Counted from the stretch's first letter, positions 1 to 12,386 are shown. The stretch: DNA of 64,000 nt from Anaeramoeba flamelloides (GCA_027625915.1 JANTQA010000008.1:4705501-4769500), one strand, 5' to 3'. The notes: generated from the letters alone by a model not told the origin. Translations and numbers: made by a program.

Positions 1-115
1 ATTTCCAAAATAAAATTTTTCTTCCAATATCTATGCAAACCCTTTAAACACGTGTATTATACCATTACAACTGGGCCCCTTTGACTGAAAAATAGTTTAT
101 ATATATATTATGACC
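1..115. repeat. Dispersed repeat R1, copy 1
   Basis: This stretch resembles 11618-11735 and, more briefly, 13572-13622. The shared core reads CCCCTTTGACTGAAAAA followed by TAGTTTATA, and in the first two copies it is preceded by matching text that includes AAACACRTGTA. No coding capacity is visible. The left edge is cut by the window, so the true length is unknown. It may be the end of a longer mobile element. Confidence 0.5.
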
Positions 116-1849
116 ATTTTCTTATAGAGAAAAAATATTTTGAAAAGATCAAATGAAAAAGAAAAAAGAAGAAAAAATTTCAGTGAAGTGAAAATATAAT
201 AAATTGTATTTTACAACATGGAAAATAGGAAAATTATTTTTAAGTACAAAATTTGTTTTATGAATGCTGATATTTTTGTGTAATGATCAAAGTAAAATTA
301 TTAAAAAATAAATTGAAACAAATGTCTTTGAGGGTTGTATTATTTTAATAAATATTGGGATTATCAAAAAGAAAAATAATAATTTTTAATCATTATGATT
401 CTATGGATTAAAAAATTTATGAATGAATTTCTTTAAAAATAAATTAAGTCAAAAAATTGATCTTCTTAACTTGGATGAAAGATCATACAATCAAGTTATT
501 TTTAATTTGAAAATGAGAAATGAGATAAATCCCATTAAGATTTATCAAAAAAAAATCATGAAGAATTCCTTACAAATAATTCTACAATTATAAGGTATGT
601 AAACTATTTCATATTATTTTTTTTTTTAGTTCTTTCTAATTCTTTAAATTTTTTAGTAATCATAAGGGTTAAATAATAAAAAAAAATATCATTTGAAAGA
701 ATCTTAAAACTATTGATTTTGTGTAAAATGGTTTGTTGAGTAACGAAATTTATTTGAAAAAATATTAATAAACCTAAAAGAACATAATTTTGATGAAAAA
801 TATTTTTTATTCCAAAAATATCATAATTAACCATAGAATAGTTGACAATAACTTTGTTAAGGTTTATAATCCCCACAATTTGAAAAAAGATACTCTTGTA
901 TAGGGGCAGGTTAATTGTTATTTTGGTTACTAGATGATCGATAATCGACATAGTATTGGCTTTAATATGTCTTCAAGTAAACCCTAATTCAAAATTTTTA
1001 ACACACCTAAATACAATTTTTGAGAAAAAAAATCTTATTTAATCAATTTCCAAAGAAATACTAAATTAGAACCATTCAACAATTGAACTGTTAACAATTG
1101 TTTATAAATAACAATTCTAAAAAAAAAATAATAAATAATAATCAATACTAAAAAAATCATTGGTGTATTAAAAATTTTGGAGAGAGCAAAACAAAAAAAT
1201 AGATTGATAAAATTTTTTATATTCGATTAGGAATATTGATCAATCAATTGGTTAGATACTACCAACTAATTTTATTTCATTTCATCGATTTTGAACAACT
1301 CAACTTTAGCCTAATAAAAATCTTTGAAAAAAATAGTTATGATCAAAAGAAACAAGTTACGTTATTAAAAAAATGAAATGAAAACAAAAACTAAAAGATG
1401 AAAATGATTTAAATATTTTTCAAAAACCAAAATTATATGCAATTTGAATGAAATTGTATTGTTGTGATTGTTTGGAACATTTTAGCTGTGTGTAAAATTT
1501 TGAATTAGCGTTTTGTTTATTATTTTACAATTTATTAATTATTTATTCCAAAAATGGAATATATAGAGGGAAAGACTAAGAGGACGGGGGGTATTTAAAA
1601 TGGACTTTTGATTTTTTAGTTATGAAACAATATATTTATATAACTTTTTAGTCAATTAACTCCATGAAAACAATTTTTTTACAAAAAGCTATAAATAAAA
1701 CAAAAACTATATAAAAATATAAATAGATAACCAAAAAAAATTTTTTTTTTTATTAAATGCCTTGCAATTTATTACTATTTGGACACTCACTAATTTGGAT
1801 TTCGGAATAAAGAATAAATTTTCTAAATTTTTTTTTGAACCACACCTTA
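116..1849. other. Intergenic, no gene seen
   Basis: The stretch is AT-rich with homopolymer tracts. The one open frame of more than 100 codons (604-951, - strand) is rich in I, N, F and K, has no recognisable motif, and is not supported as a gene. I see nothing else here. Confidence 0.5.
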
Positions 1850-1985
1850 AAAATCATACAAAGTTGAAGATCGATTAGTTAAGAACAAAAATAACATTTT
1901 TTTTTACATCGGACACAAGATAACGTTATTTCCTTGTTTCAGGGATTGTAAACCTTAAAAAACTATTTTGAAAAAGAATTATTCA
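1850..1985. repeat. Dispersed repeat R2, copy 1
   Basis: This is clearly similar to 50050-50185: both contain GAAGATCGAT, then TAAGAAC, then AAAATAACAT, and about 100 bp later AACCTTAAAAAACTA. Weaker copies appear at 61540-61660 (same strand) and, inverted, at 52120-52200 and 59470-59600. It is non-coding and its class is unknown. Confidence 0.5.
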
Positions 1986-2448
1986 AACTTTGACAAAAGA
2001 AAAATAATTTTTTTCTTCAGAAGGCATTTTAGAAATACAAAAAAAATAGGTTCTCAAAACAAACACTGGTATTATTTGTTTTTAAGTGGGACAGATTCTT
2101 TGAATGATTATTTTGTGAAGAAGTGAAACCTATTTTCACTTAAAATCAATTATGTCGTCTTTTAGTTGTATATGTATTCGTAAATTCGGCCAAGTTGAAA
2201 TTTAAATCAGCTTACAAGAAAGGAATAAGTTTAATACTAATTTTCGATACTTGGATAAAAAAAACTTTTCAAAGAAAAAAAGATCACATCATAAACTAAA
2301 AGAGACAGTTTCAGACAAGGGATTCTTTTTCTGCTTTGTTGTTTAACTCGAATTATTGTGGATAATCTTAATTTTATTTATTCCATTTTTTCTTAAAGCC
2401 AATTATTCTAGTGTGGAGTCTTAGACACACACTTATTCTGAAGCACAA
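1986..2448. other. Region upstream of the first BEACH-type exon
   Basis: No open frame or known element is seen. It lies directly upstream of the ATG at 2449, so it should hold the promoter of that gene, but no clear core promoter motif can be picked out. Confidence 0.35.
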
Positions 2449-2526
2449 ATGACAAAAAATCAACCAATTTTTACAGACCCTACACTAAACCAGATCTGGA
2501 AAAGTCAGCCGAATGATCTGGATAAA
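2449..2526 (+). CDS. BEACH-type protein, probable exon 1 (start codon)
   Basis: Twenty-six codons run from an ATG (MTKNQPIFTDPTLNQIWK...) to a GTAACT donor in phase 0. An in-frame stop lies just upstream at 2422, so this ATG is the natural start unless another exon splices in at 2425. Local base composition is visibly less AT-biased than the flanks. The next two exons continue the same frame with helical sequence. The role is inferred only from order and position: it resembles the amino-terminal helical region of ALFY/LvsA-type BEACH proteins. Confidence 0.5.
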
Positions 2527-2707
2527 GTAACTTTTCTTTTTTTAATTTTCCAACTAGACAAAGAATAGCAAGCAAAAACAAACCTCTTTTCAAAAAATAT
2601 TATGTCACATATTAAAAACGATTTGTTTTATAATTTCTCCTCATAACAATGTTAACTCAATTTATTTATAGGTTTCTTTTTCTGTATGGTTTCTAGAATT
2701 TTCTCAG

Positions 2708-2834
2708 CAATTTTTGACTTTCTCCAAAGATCTCGAATCAAAGCAAAACGGGGAATTCGATCAAGGGACACTCAAGGAAATTTGTAAATTAAGTTTACAG
2801 GCATTGTCAACATTTTCTTCAAATTTATTTGAAT
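2708..2834 (+). CDS. BEACH-type protein, probable exon 2
   Basis: The exon follows a TTCTCAG acceptor and ends at a GTAAAT donor in phase 1. It encodes QFLTFSKDLESKQNG, a short charged linker, then an amphipathic helix with ICKLSLQALSTFSSNLFE. The 181-bp intron before it keeps the frame with exon 1. Alternating hydrophobic residues suggest an alpha-solenoid. The frame stays open past the donor into F-rich sequence, which looks intronic. Confidence 0.55.
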
Positions 2835-2950
2835 GTAAATTCCAAAATTTTTTATTTAACAGCAACCCTTTTTTTGGTCTAAATACTTTTTTTTTTTACA
2901 TTCTTTTTTTCTCTTTCACCAATTGGAAACACTCTTTCAAACTTAAACAG

Positions 2951-3162
2951 TAAACAAGATCCTTCGAGAAAAAAACTCGATCAAGTCTCAAAATCTTGAC
3001 TGGTTTAATGAAAAATGCACAGAAGGGATATCTTTACGAATGATCCATTTTCTCGCGCAATCAACCAACAACCAAAGACTTTTGCGAGCGCTTAATTGTG
3101 AAGAATATTTAACAAAATTTTCAAAATCTTGTTTTGATTTAACTAACACCTTCCTAGATTTG
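2951..3162 (+). CDS. BEACH-type protein, probable exon 3
   Basis: The exon follows an AAACAG acceptor 116 bp after exon 2; the split codon becomes TTA. It encodes NKILREKNSIKSQNLDWFNE, then ISLRMIHFLAQSTNNQRLL and LTKFSKSCFDLTNTFLDL. The helix pattern, with a hydrophobic segment like the 'LLTTINLLASSGQ...LVKCLYLFFDL' part of ALFY, supports the amino end of a BEACH scaffold. The 3' limit is set at a GTATTC donor (3163) because the frame then turns into F/L-rich pyrimidine sequence; this edge is uncertain. Confidence 0.5.
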
Positions 3163-3584
3163 GTATTCTTCTTCCCTGCTCTTTGTCTTTTTCTTTGCCT
3201 TTTTCTTTTTCATTTTTGCTTCTTTTCAATCGAATTTTCTTCAAGAGAAAATGAAAAACAACCCAAATAGAAATTATTTTGAAAGTATTGGTCTCGAAGA
3301 ACCTTATAAAAAACAGACCTAATGTCAAAATTTAATAAATTAGCGTTAATTCAATACCAAGCCTAGGGTCCACAGAAATTTTCCTTTTGATTTTGCATAA
3401 AAGAAATTGTTTTAAGAAATACCTTCAAAAGCGATTTTTGAAAGATTTAAATGATTAACTTTAATTTTAATAACTTTAGCTACTTGCTGGAGTTCGCTAC
3501 CTATTTGTTTTTTTTGCTATTGTCTTGGAATTATAAACACTGATTTATGAAAAGTAAATATCAGTGAGCCCAAAATACCCTTGT

Positions 3585-4160
3585 TCCAATGTATAAAACC
3601 TGTGTTTCAAATTAAACCTTTGTCATTTTTTTTTTCTCTCAGATCCAATATAAAATCTAATTTGGCATACAATAGTAAACCTAAGGTAAAATCAATTTTG
3701 AAGGTTAACTGTTTGATTTTTTGAGATAATTTTAAATTCTTATTTGAATTTGATCAAAATTTTTGTAATTTTCTCAATACAGTCAGTTTCACTTTTAACG
3801 CACAAACGTCCAACTAAAATTTAAGGCACAATAAAAATCCCAAATTAAGGCACAAAATTTGGATTCTAGTAAAATAATTTGTGTAAAAAAAAAAGTTCCA
3901 CATTTTGTGACTTAATTTGAGATTTTTTTGTACCTTAAATATCATTGAACGTTTGTGTTTTAAAAGTGGAACCGGCTGTATTTCAGAAAGTTAATTTTTT
4001 TTTTTTATTTCGAACAAAAATTTTAGATGAAAATTGTATCTCTATCTATTTTTGATTAAAAATTTTACCTTTTGCCATTCATTTTTAGAATTTCTTTTTT
4101 ACTGTTAAAACTTTAAAGAAACTAATATTGTTAAATTCAAAAAATTGTAAATAAATGTTT
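3585..4160. repeat. Dispersed repeat R3, copy 1, split by a MITE
   Basis: The stretch resembles 33455-33870 and 63585-64000. Shared blocks include TTGTTCCAATG, ACAATAGTA-ACCTAAG and CAATTTTGAA, and beyond the MITE at 3780-3978 the similarity resumes (ATGAAAATTGTATCTC..., CATTTTTAGAATTTCT). The homology therefore runs through the insertion. The repeat class is unknown and no coding capacity is seen. Confidence 0.45.
3780..3978. mobile_element. TA-flanked MITE (family M1), copy 1
   Basis: The element starts CAGTCAGTTTCACTTTTAA and ends in the inverted counterpart AAAAGTGGAACCGGCTG, with TA on both sides (3778-3779 and 3979-3980). The two halves are inverted repeats almost to the middle. Internal blocks TTAAGGCACAA and AAATCCCAAATTAAGGCAC recur in both arms. 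The size and TA duplication fit a nonautonomous Tc1/mariner-type element. Four more full copies lie in this window. Confidence 0.85.
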
Positions 4161-4439
4161 AGTTCAATTTCCTTATTCTAAATTCTTATTATTTACCCCT
4201 TTCAAAACATTTCATTTCAAAGAACATTTCAAAAGACCAACTAATTTTAAAAGTTTCTTTGCATTTAAACCAATAAAAATACATATTTCACAAGCTCTAT
4301 AAATAATCTTAAAAAAAAAGGAAAATGAAATAAAAATTTTTATTTCATTTTTTCAATTTATCAGTATCATATACACCCGTTGTTTATTATCCGCTTCTTT
4401 TACCAATTAATTTATAAGCTTTCAAGAAAAAAAAAGAAA

Positions 4440-5173
4440 CTTTTTTTTTATTTTTTTATTTTTTAACGGAGGAATTGTTAATCCCTCTTGTTGGCCCGAA
4501 TTCCTAAATTTTTATTTAGAAATTTTAATAAAGACTCGAAAATTAGTCTATTACCCATGAGTGATAATAAGTATATTGAATCTTTTTTAATAATAATATT
4601 AAAAATATTATTATTATTTAATATATTAGATCTATTAATTTTTTTTAACTCAGATATCCAAATTCTACGATTATTTTCATAGGCTGGGCAGTTCCAGAGA
4701 AAATTATCCAAATCTTCAATAATATCCAAATTTTTTGATTTTTTGCATAATTTGCAAAATTTTGATTTATCTTTGTTCATAACATAAGAGTAAACGTTTA
4801 GATAATTTGTGAAATTTCTGAGTTTTAAAATCGAAGTGGAACCCTTCCATTTTAAATATCTTTGTTGTTTGTTAATATTATTTTGAATAGAAATTATTTA
4901 TTAATATTTTTGAACTTTCCAACTGGGACTACTTTCTAGTTGTTTGATTCTATATTTCTCGAGTTCAATTCCGAGTTCTTTTAAGGTGTTTGTTTGCCAG
5001 TTAATATTTTCCAATTTCTGCTCAAAAAAAAAGAAACTTAACTTTTTATTTTGAAAACATGGGTTAAACCTACCTGTACGGGTTATTTTAACAACAGTTA
5101 TGGAAATGATAATTCTGATAAGTAAGATGTTAGCTCCAAGAAAATAAGAAATAAGGATTTTAATTCGCATCAC
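4440..5173 (-). mobile_element. LINE-B 3' fragment (zinc-binding carboxyl end)
   Basis: Read on the - strand, the sequence encodes LEKYRIKQLESSPSWKVQ, then (other frame) LRNFTNYLNVYSYVMNKD, then the finger CKLCKKSKNLDIIEDLDNFL and WNCPAYENNRRIWISELKK. This C-x2-C...H/N-x4-C pattern after a reverse transcriptase matches the zf-RVT region of non-LTR retrotransposons. The 3' end is A-rich (AAAAAATAAAAAAATAAAA) and is preceded by a stem-loop at 4470-4486 (AGGGATT AAC AATTCCT). The fragment is 5'-truncated and frame-broken. A relative is inserted at 17601-18004. Confidence 0.75.
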
Positions 5174-5914
5174 AGTTTAACCAATTCAGAATGGATTATT
5201 TTAACAACAGTAACAGCCCCTTTTTTTTTTCACTTGGTTTCTCAATAATAATAATTAGAACACTCATAATCAATAATATTTTTCAATTCCATATCTATAT
5301 GGTTGGTTTGATTATATTTTCTAAATTGAGGTAAAAAAAAAAAGAAAAAATTGGACAACTTATTTACAATTCTTTGTCTCAAAAAAAGAATTGGGAGTGA
5401 AAATTTAGAACCCACCAATTATGTGTTTTTCAAGATCATGGATTCAAAAATTCCTGACAACTTTCTTTTTCAAAGGTTTATTGGATTTTCAAAATTCTTG
5501 GGATATTAGGAATAATCATCAAGACATGAATTTTAATAACAAATCAATAAACTAATGAGAAATTATCTTTTCACAAAGATGTGGTTTCTCAATTTTTTTT
5601 TTTGTTTTTTACTGAAATTATGGAATATTTCTGAAAAAGTTACAAAAATCAAGATAATTCACAAATTCCCTGAAATCAAAAAAAAAATGTTTCAAATTTC
5701 GCCAAGATTTTGCTTGTAATGTTTTTTTCAAAAAACCAACTGAAGAACACAATAAATACAAGATAAAAAACACAAAAACAACGTAATCCCTGTCAAATTA
5801 TTTTAATTTTTTGGTCAACAAAAAATAATTCTTATTTTTTAGAATTGGCAAAGATATTTTCATAAAAAATTGAGAATTTTTTTTTTATTATTGAAGAGAG
5901 GTGATTCAACAAAA

Positions 5915-6180
5915 TTACCTCCTGTTTACCATTAGTTTTTTTTTTAATTTGAGAAATAAAAAGAAAATTAAATAAATTTTCTGTTTATTTTTCAAATTAA
6001 AAAAAAATGCCGTTAGCTTTTCCAGAATTTAAAGAATTGAGTTAAATTTAAAGGTATTTTACTCTATTCTTTTGAATCCTGGAAAACCTAGGCACTTGAT
6101 GGCACTCTACAACACTTAACATTACTATACTACGGCACTTCCTGAAACTCTAAAATTGTATTTAGAGTTTTTTATCCATA
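5915..6180. repeat. Palindromic segment P, solo copy
   Basis: This contains the inverted pair around 5945-6000 (AATTTGAGAAATAAAAAG against TTTATTTTTCAAATT), then CCGTTAGCTTTTCCAGAATT, the mirrored AATCCTGGAAAACCTAGGC, and ends near GGCACTTGATGGCACTC. The same blocks occur inside three LINE-A copies (18377-18788, 53411-53517, 62503-62890). No LINE coding sequence is obvious next to this copy. Confidence 0.55.
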
Positions 6181-7019
6181 ACTATAATGTAGGCAAGATT
6201 ACAGCCCAGAGGATATCTCATCTTTAAAAAATGAATTGAAAAAATTTGATTTCTAAACAAAGACAAGAAAAAGAGAAAGAAAAGCAGGAAATGAAAGAGA
6301 GTAGTCTTTATTGGTAAGAGTTAAGTGCTCAAGAGCTCTTAATATGTTAAAGAGAGAGTTTTGGAGTGACTAAACTTGTGACTCCTATTTCAAAAAGTAA
6401 TCAAAAGAACCTTTTAATTACAGTCATTAGAAGTATTTTAAACTCAATTTGTTTTCTGGAAAAAAGAAGAAGACAAAAAAAAAAGAATAAAAAATGAAGA
6501 GTGGAAAAAAAAAATTAAGATATAAAAATAGTAATAGTATTTAGAGGATATATGTTTCTGTTGAGTTGAATGGCCTGCTATTTAGACTTAGATTTTAATT
6601 CATTTTTTCTTATAACGTGCTGGGTCATATTAGTCAGAAAATATTCTTTTGTGGAAATGAAAGAGAGTCAAAAAATAAATAATCGAAAAAAGTAAAAACT
6701 TTATTGAAAAGTTTTTTTTGCAATCAAATAGTTGAATATGTTGGTGGTTGTTTCCTTTTATGTCGAATTTTTTTGGATCAAACCATAATTTACTTTAATA
6801 AACAGATCTAAATATTTGAACAACTATAGATCAAATGAAATAGGCTGCTTTATTAAGTTTTAATTTAGAACTTTATATATATATGGGTTGAATCTATAAA
6901 GTGCTGAGTTTTTAAGAATCAGAATTGGTTTTAGATATTTTCTTTTTTTTTATTTTTTTTGTTTTTTGTGTTATTTTTTTTTTTTTTATTATTTTTTTTT
7001 TGTTATTTTATTTTATTTT

Positions 7020-7260
7020 TTTTTTGCAAGTTTCCCAAATCTTGTTTTCGCAAAATCCTAGTACAAGATACCAACTCTACAGCAAAAACCCAGTCCAAGT
7101 AACGACTTGACAGATTGTGCGGAAAGTTCAATTCGGTTCACTTTGGTTTGGTTTCAGTTCTCATTTGTTGGATTCAGTTCTCGACAGTTGCACAAGTCCA
7201 GTTCGATTCGTTTTAGATCTGATCATGAACAAGTTTGGTTAGATTAGTCATGACCAAGTC
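7020..7260. other. Less AT-rich island, function unknown
   Basis: By eye this stretch is richer in G and C than the rest of the interval and carries imperfect short repeats of TTCAGTTCTC and CAGTTCGATTCG. Frames contain stops and no domain is seen. It could be a small exon of the BEACH gene, a decayed element, or a regulatory stretch. Confidence 0.25.
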
Positions 7261-7704
7261 TACCAATTCTTATAATGATTTTTTATTCCTTTTACCTTCC
7301 CAAAAAAAAAAAAAAAAAAAAAAAAAAACACCTCAAAAAACAAAAAGAGGAGGAACCGAAGGTACCCAAAAACTTAAAATTTGGAAAAGGTAAAAAGTAT
7401 AAAAAAATAAAAAATCTATAATTCTATTTAATGTTCAATAGAGTTCTTGAATATTTATGACGATTGTATTTTATTTTGTAACTTTTTCAATTCTTTCAAT
7501 TTTTGAACATGAACTTAAAAAAAATTACAAAAATTTCATTCAAAACCCAATAACAAAGCAACCGATTTGAATTTACTCATTTCCATTCTTTTAAATTGTT
7601 AAAACAGAATAATGAAACATTAACTTTTCTAAAACAATAATTAAAATAAAAATTTTTATAACATAAAAACAACAAATAAATTAAATAAAATAAATTAACA
7701 ATAG

Positions 7705-8869
7705 TGTAAAAATAAAATTCAAAAGAATAAAATAATATATTTGAATGAATTTGAATTTATTTGCCAAATTTTATTATCATATATTCATTTAGAAATCAAT
7801 GATTTAACCCAATTATTTTTTTTACATCCTGATTTTCATGAGAGAGAATCAAAAACACACAAAAAAGAAAGTGAAAACAAAAAGGGGAATGAAATAAAAA
7901 ACAATACAAAAAGGGGAAATGGGAAAGAGAATGCAGATGTGGTAGAAGAGGGAAACTTTTATCTTATTGATAACTTCAAAATTTTTTTACTTTCACAAAC
8001 AAAATATTTTTTACAATATTTATCAATTTTTCAAAATTTTAACCATTTTTTTCAATTTCCAATTTCATTTTGGAAAATTTATTTAACAATTTTAGAAGGT
8101 TTAAAACTTTATCTTTCTTTATTACCACCACATAATATTATTGAAGAGACCATTTGGTTTAATTTTGTATCAATTTTAAATTTTTGCATTGATCAAAGCA
8201 AACAAAATCAATTATTACCAAGAAAAGATTTTAATTTTGAAAAAATCGAAAACTTCACTGGAATTTTTCAAGATTTTCAAATAGCCTTAAATGAACAACA
8301 ATTACCAACAGAGACAAATGAAAATAATTTCCACCATGGTTCAATTTTAAAATCTTTAGAAGTTACAGAAAAAATAATATCATTAACACCTAAATTTATC
8401 AAAATTTTATTTTCTAGTGCTTTTCCGAATAATTTAATTGAACAAATCTTATGGACTTTTTCAACCTATTCGAATAACAAATTAAATATCAATCAAAAAA
8501 ATGAAAATAAAATTCAAACATTAATTAAAACTGAAATATTAAGGCAAGATACAAGAAAAAAAAAAAAAAATAACAAAACTGAAATAAAGAATGATGATGA
8601 TAATGATAAAAATAAAATAAAAATTGAAAGATTAAATTATATTATCAAATCAAATTTATTATTTGAAATATATTCTACAAAGGTCAATGATGTAAAAATT
8701 CAAGTTGGAGAAAATCGATCACTTTTACCTTATTATTTTGATCTTTTTATTAAAAAGCCCGAGAATGCAAAATTGTGTACAAAATTATTATTAATTTTTG
8801 ATCGATTAAATGTATTATTTTCATTAAAAATAATTCCAAAAAATCAAAATAATCAAATGAATATTAAAG

Positions 8870-8939
<70 letters not shown>

Positions 8940-9733
8940 CAAGAATAATACTAATAATAAATTAATAAATGATAACGATAATAATGACAATAATAATAAA
9001 AATACAAATTGGGAATTAATTTTAAAACAATCAATTCTAGAAATTTTATTCAATATATTTAGATGCTACAGCACTAATAATAATTCTCGGAAAAACAATA
9101 ATGAAAACACATCTCGCCCAGTTAATAAAAGTAGTGGTAATAAAAAAACGAAAATTGAAAACGAAAACAATGAAAATAACAACGGTGCCATCATAAACAA
9201 CCAAAATAATCTTCAAAAAATAAAAATGTTAACAAAAATTATTAATCCCGAAATTCAATTTCAAATTTTAAAATTTTTGATCAATCACTTTTCTCATGGA
9301 CCAAAAATTCAAAAACTTGAATTTTTTTCTCTACTAAATCAAAAAAAAATTTTTCAAATTTTATTTTCTGATTATTTTTGTTATGAGCTAAATAATTCAT
9401 TTATAAATACAAGTTATGACAATAAACAATTATATCTTCAAATTTCCAAAGGCATATTTAATTTATTTATTGCCTTATTTATTTTTTCCATTCAAAATAA
9501 TCTGGAAACGCAATTATTTGCCAATCTTAAAAAAGTAATAACAAAATCACAAAAGAATGTAAATTTTATGAAAAAAATATATGAAACTTTAATTACATTA
9601 TTACAACATAAAAATTCCGAAACAATACAATCGATCGACGAAACAAATCTTTTAACATTACTTACAAAAATTAATTTTGATTTTATAAAATTAATTAATA
9701 ACAGTAAAAATGAACATAATAATGATAATAATG

Positions 9734-9789
<56 letters not shown>

Positions 9790-10777
9790 TTAACTAATTT
9801 AAACGACGAATTAAAAGATAAGGATAATAATTCAATCATTAAAAAAGATAAGGAAAATAATGTTTTGATGGATTGTATTAAATTACACTTTATACTTTTA
9901 GAATTATATTATGATTTTGAAAAGAATTCTATTAATATTATTTTGGATAACAAAAAAAGAAAAATAATCAAATGGCTTTTTTATTATTTAGAAGAACCAA
10001 AAATTAAAAAATTTTGTTTTATTCTTTTATTTAATTTTTTTAAATCACCAGATACCATCAACCAAGCTTATTTATATAAACAATTTTTAAAATTTAATAT
10101 TCATTTGATCAAGCAAAAACCAACCATAAATATAATGCTAATTGAAGATTTGTTCAATTTATTAATCTCGACGATACAAATAAATCCCATTAGTTTTAAA
10201 AAATGGGGAACAAACGAAATATTTTCATTAATTGAATTAATTTTAAATAACAATGAAATTTCAAACGATTTACTAATCTTATTATTAAATTTGATAAATT
10301 CAATTTTTTTTGTTGATGATTCCTTTGATAATAAAATTTTTAAAGAGAAGATCAACCAAAAGATTTTTGTAAAAAAAATGATACAACTTTTGCCAAAAAA
10401 CAATAATGATAATAGAATTGTTTTTCAAAAATTATTAAATTTTTTAGTCTTTGGCGAGAATTTTGATATCAAAAAAAATTTTATCATTAAAAATTCAAAT
10501 GCTGTAATTATCATATTTAAAATTTATTCTAAAAGCAAATCCAAGTATTTTCCTCATCTAATTGAAATATTATTTAGAATTGCACATTTTTCTTCAAATA
10601 ATGCCTCTTGCTACTGTAATATTGGTTTTATTTCTCATCTTTTAAAACTAATTCCAAAAATTAATAATGATATATTTTTATTAAATAATATTACAAAATT
10701 GATGGGATTAATTGGGAAATTATCAATATCAGTTCCTCAATTGAAAAGTTTTTTTAGATTATTAAATAATTTGTCAA
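7705..10777 (+). CDS. BEACH-type protein, large solenoid exon
   Basis: About 1024 codons, opened by an acceptor ending ATAG at 7704 (a second AG at 7725 is possible) and closed by donor GTACGTAA at 10778 in phase 1. There is no in-frame ATG at the 5' edge, which supports splicing rather than a start here. The sequence is an alpha-solenoid of leucine/isoleucine-rich helices (for example ISFWKIYLTILEGLKLYLSL and FRIAHFSSNNASCYCNIGFI), broken by lysine-rich loops and asparagine runs encoded by AAT repeats. It ends with SISVPQLKSFFRLLNNLS, which sits just before the ConA-like domain, as in LRBA/neurobeachin. Confidence 0.85.
8868..8938 (+). repeat. (AAT)n microsatellite encoding polyasparagine
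   Basis: An uninterrupted AAT repeat of about 70 bp within the BEACH-gene exon encodes a run of about 22 asparagines between solenoid helices. Length polymorphism is expected. Confidence 0.9.
9718..9775 (+). repeat. (AAT)n microsatellite encoding polyasparagine
   Basis: This second AAT tract in the same exon, with GAT variants at its left edge, encodes an N/D run followed by TNNNNLTNLND. It is an in-frame loop between helices. Confidence 0.9.
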
Positions 10778-11617
10778 GTACGTAATCTCTTTTATATTAT
10801 AATTTTCATTCTTTTTTTTTTTTTTTTTTTTTTTTTTTTGTTTTGTTTAGTGTTAAAATTAAAGAAAAATTTGGTTTATCTTAAGAATTAACATTTATTG
10901 TTTAAAAAAGTGTTTAATTTATTTATTTAGAGAAAGGAGCAATAAAATAAAATTTATCAAATAAAAAAAAGAGAAGAAGAAAAATAATTAAAATATATAT
11001 ATATAAAATAATATTATCATTTTCATGACCAAATAGAAACTATCCGCATCCTGAGTACACACGGGGAGCAAAAAACCGATAGAAAGATTATCGATTATTG
11101 AAAAAAAGTGTTCAATTAGATCAATTCTAAATCAACTAATAAAGTAACATATTTAAATTCACTACAATAGGTATAAGGAATTTATAAAATTTTATCAAAA
11201 ATATTTTCCTGTTATTTTCCAAATTGATCTTAAGGGAGGTGTCGTTTAGTATAAAAAAATTCTAAAATAATAAAATTATGAGAAATAACAATATATTGAT
11301 TTCAGATTAATCGAAGAATTTGTGTATTTTTAATTAATTATAAGCTCTGTTTCTGTCAATGGGAAACAAGCAAAAAAAGGAATTGAAAATATTTTAATTA
11401 TTAAAATAGTACGAACAATTCAAAAAATCACAATCATTAAAACTCAATATTATAATGTTTTTGATATTTTTACCATTCACTTTAAACTAAAAATTAAAAA
11501 AATTAAAGGCCCCTTTGAAAAAAAAAACCATGTTCGTTTTGGTTTTAATTATCGAATAAATTTATAATAAAAATATAGTGTTTCTGAGTTATTTTTAATA
11601 TAAGCAATTGGTTGGGC

Positions 11618-11735
11618 CACCATCTTCTCAAATTAATATTTTTCTTCAAATATCCATTCAAACCCTTAAAACACATGTAATTTACTAACTACAACTCCCC
11701 CCCTCTTTACTGGAAAATAGTTTACTAATTTTTTG
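11618..11735. repeat. Dispersed repeat R1, copy 2
   Basis: This matches 1-115 over most of its length: AATATTTTTCTTCAAATATC against TTTTTCTTCCAATATCTATG, then CAAACCCTTAAAACACATGTA, then CTGGAAAATAGTTTA. It lies in the first large BEACH-gene intron. Confidence 0.5.
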
Positions 11736-12386
11736 AATGGAAAGTTTTTATTGTATTTTTCAAAAAAAAAAAAAAAAAAAGCACCCAAGGTATTCACTTT
11801 TAAAATATTTAACAAGATTTAACTAGTATTATTTATTGTTTTAAATAATACGCAAAGTCTTTCCACAGAGCTTGTTTTTAATAAAATAATCATTCCAAAA
11901 TTGTTACATTTTTTTTTATTTTTTTTCTTCGTAATTTTACACTTTTATTAAGAGGTAAACAATATTTTATTTTTTTCAAAAAGATTTTTATTCATTTTAA
12001 TTTTTGAAGTGGGGTTTTTTAAACAAAATATAATCAATTAAAACAACAACAAAAAAAAAACAACAGCTCATTTATGAGTATAGTTTAAGAATAAACTTGA
12101 AAAATCTTAGAAGCTATACATTTGCCATTTCCTTCTAAACAATTAAGTTTGATACAAATTTCAAATTTTGGAAAATTTTAAACGATTTAAATTTAAAGTG
12201 TGAATATCTGTTTAAAATTTTAAACATAATTGAAAAAGTACCAATATGTACTATATTTCCAAGAGTGCAAATTTAATTATAAAAACAAAACCTTTATTAA
12301 TCAAAAAAACTCCAAATATTTTAGAAAACCAAGTGAACACTTTTTTTATTTGTTATTTTTGAAAATATTATGGTTAATAGACTTTA

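Larger units (their letters stand above)
3163..7704 (+). other. Unresolved 4.5-kb interval between exon 3 and the large exon
   Basis: This interval should hold either one long intron or several small exons, because LvsA/ALFY homologues have a few hundred residues here. I could not place these with confidence. A short open stretch after 3249 (KMKNNPNRNYFESIG) and another near 6197 (SPEDISSLKNELKKFD) look protein-like but lack convincing splice partners. The interval also holds a MITE inside repeat R3, a LINE-B 3' end, a palindromic-repeat copy, and an A run of about 28 at 7301-7328. Confidence 0.5.

Noticed and set aside
604-951. Open frame of 115 codons on the - strand
   Set aside because: Composition is that of random AT-rich DNA (I, N, F, K), with no domain and no supporting context.
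6925-7110. Short open frame beginning in a T-rich run
   Set aside because: The first half is a poly-F/I translation of T runs; the second half lies in the less AT-rich island but has no splice or start support.
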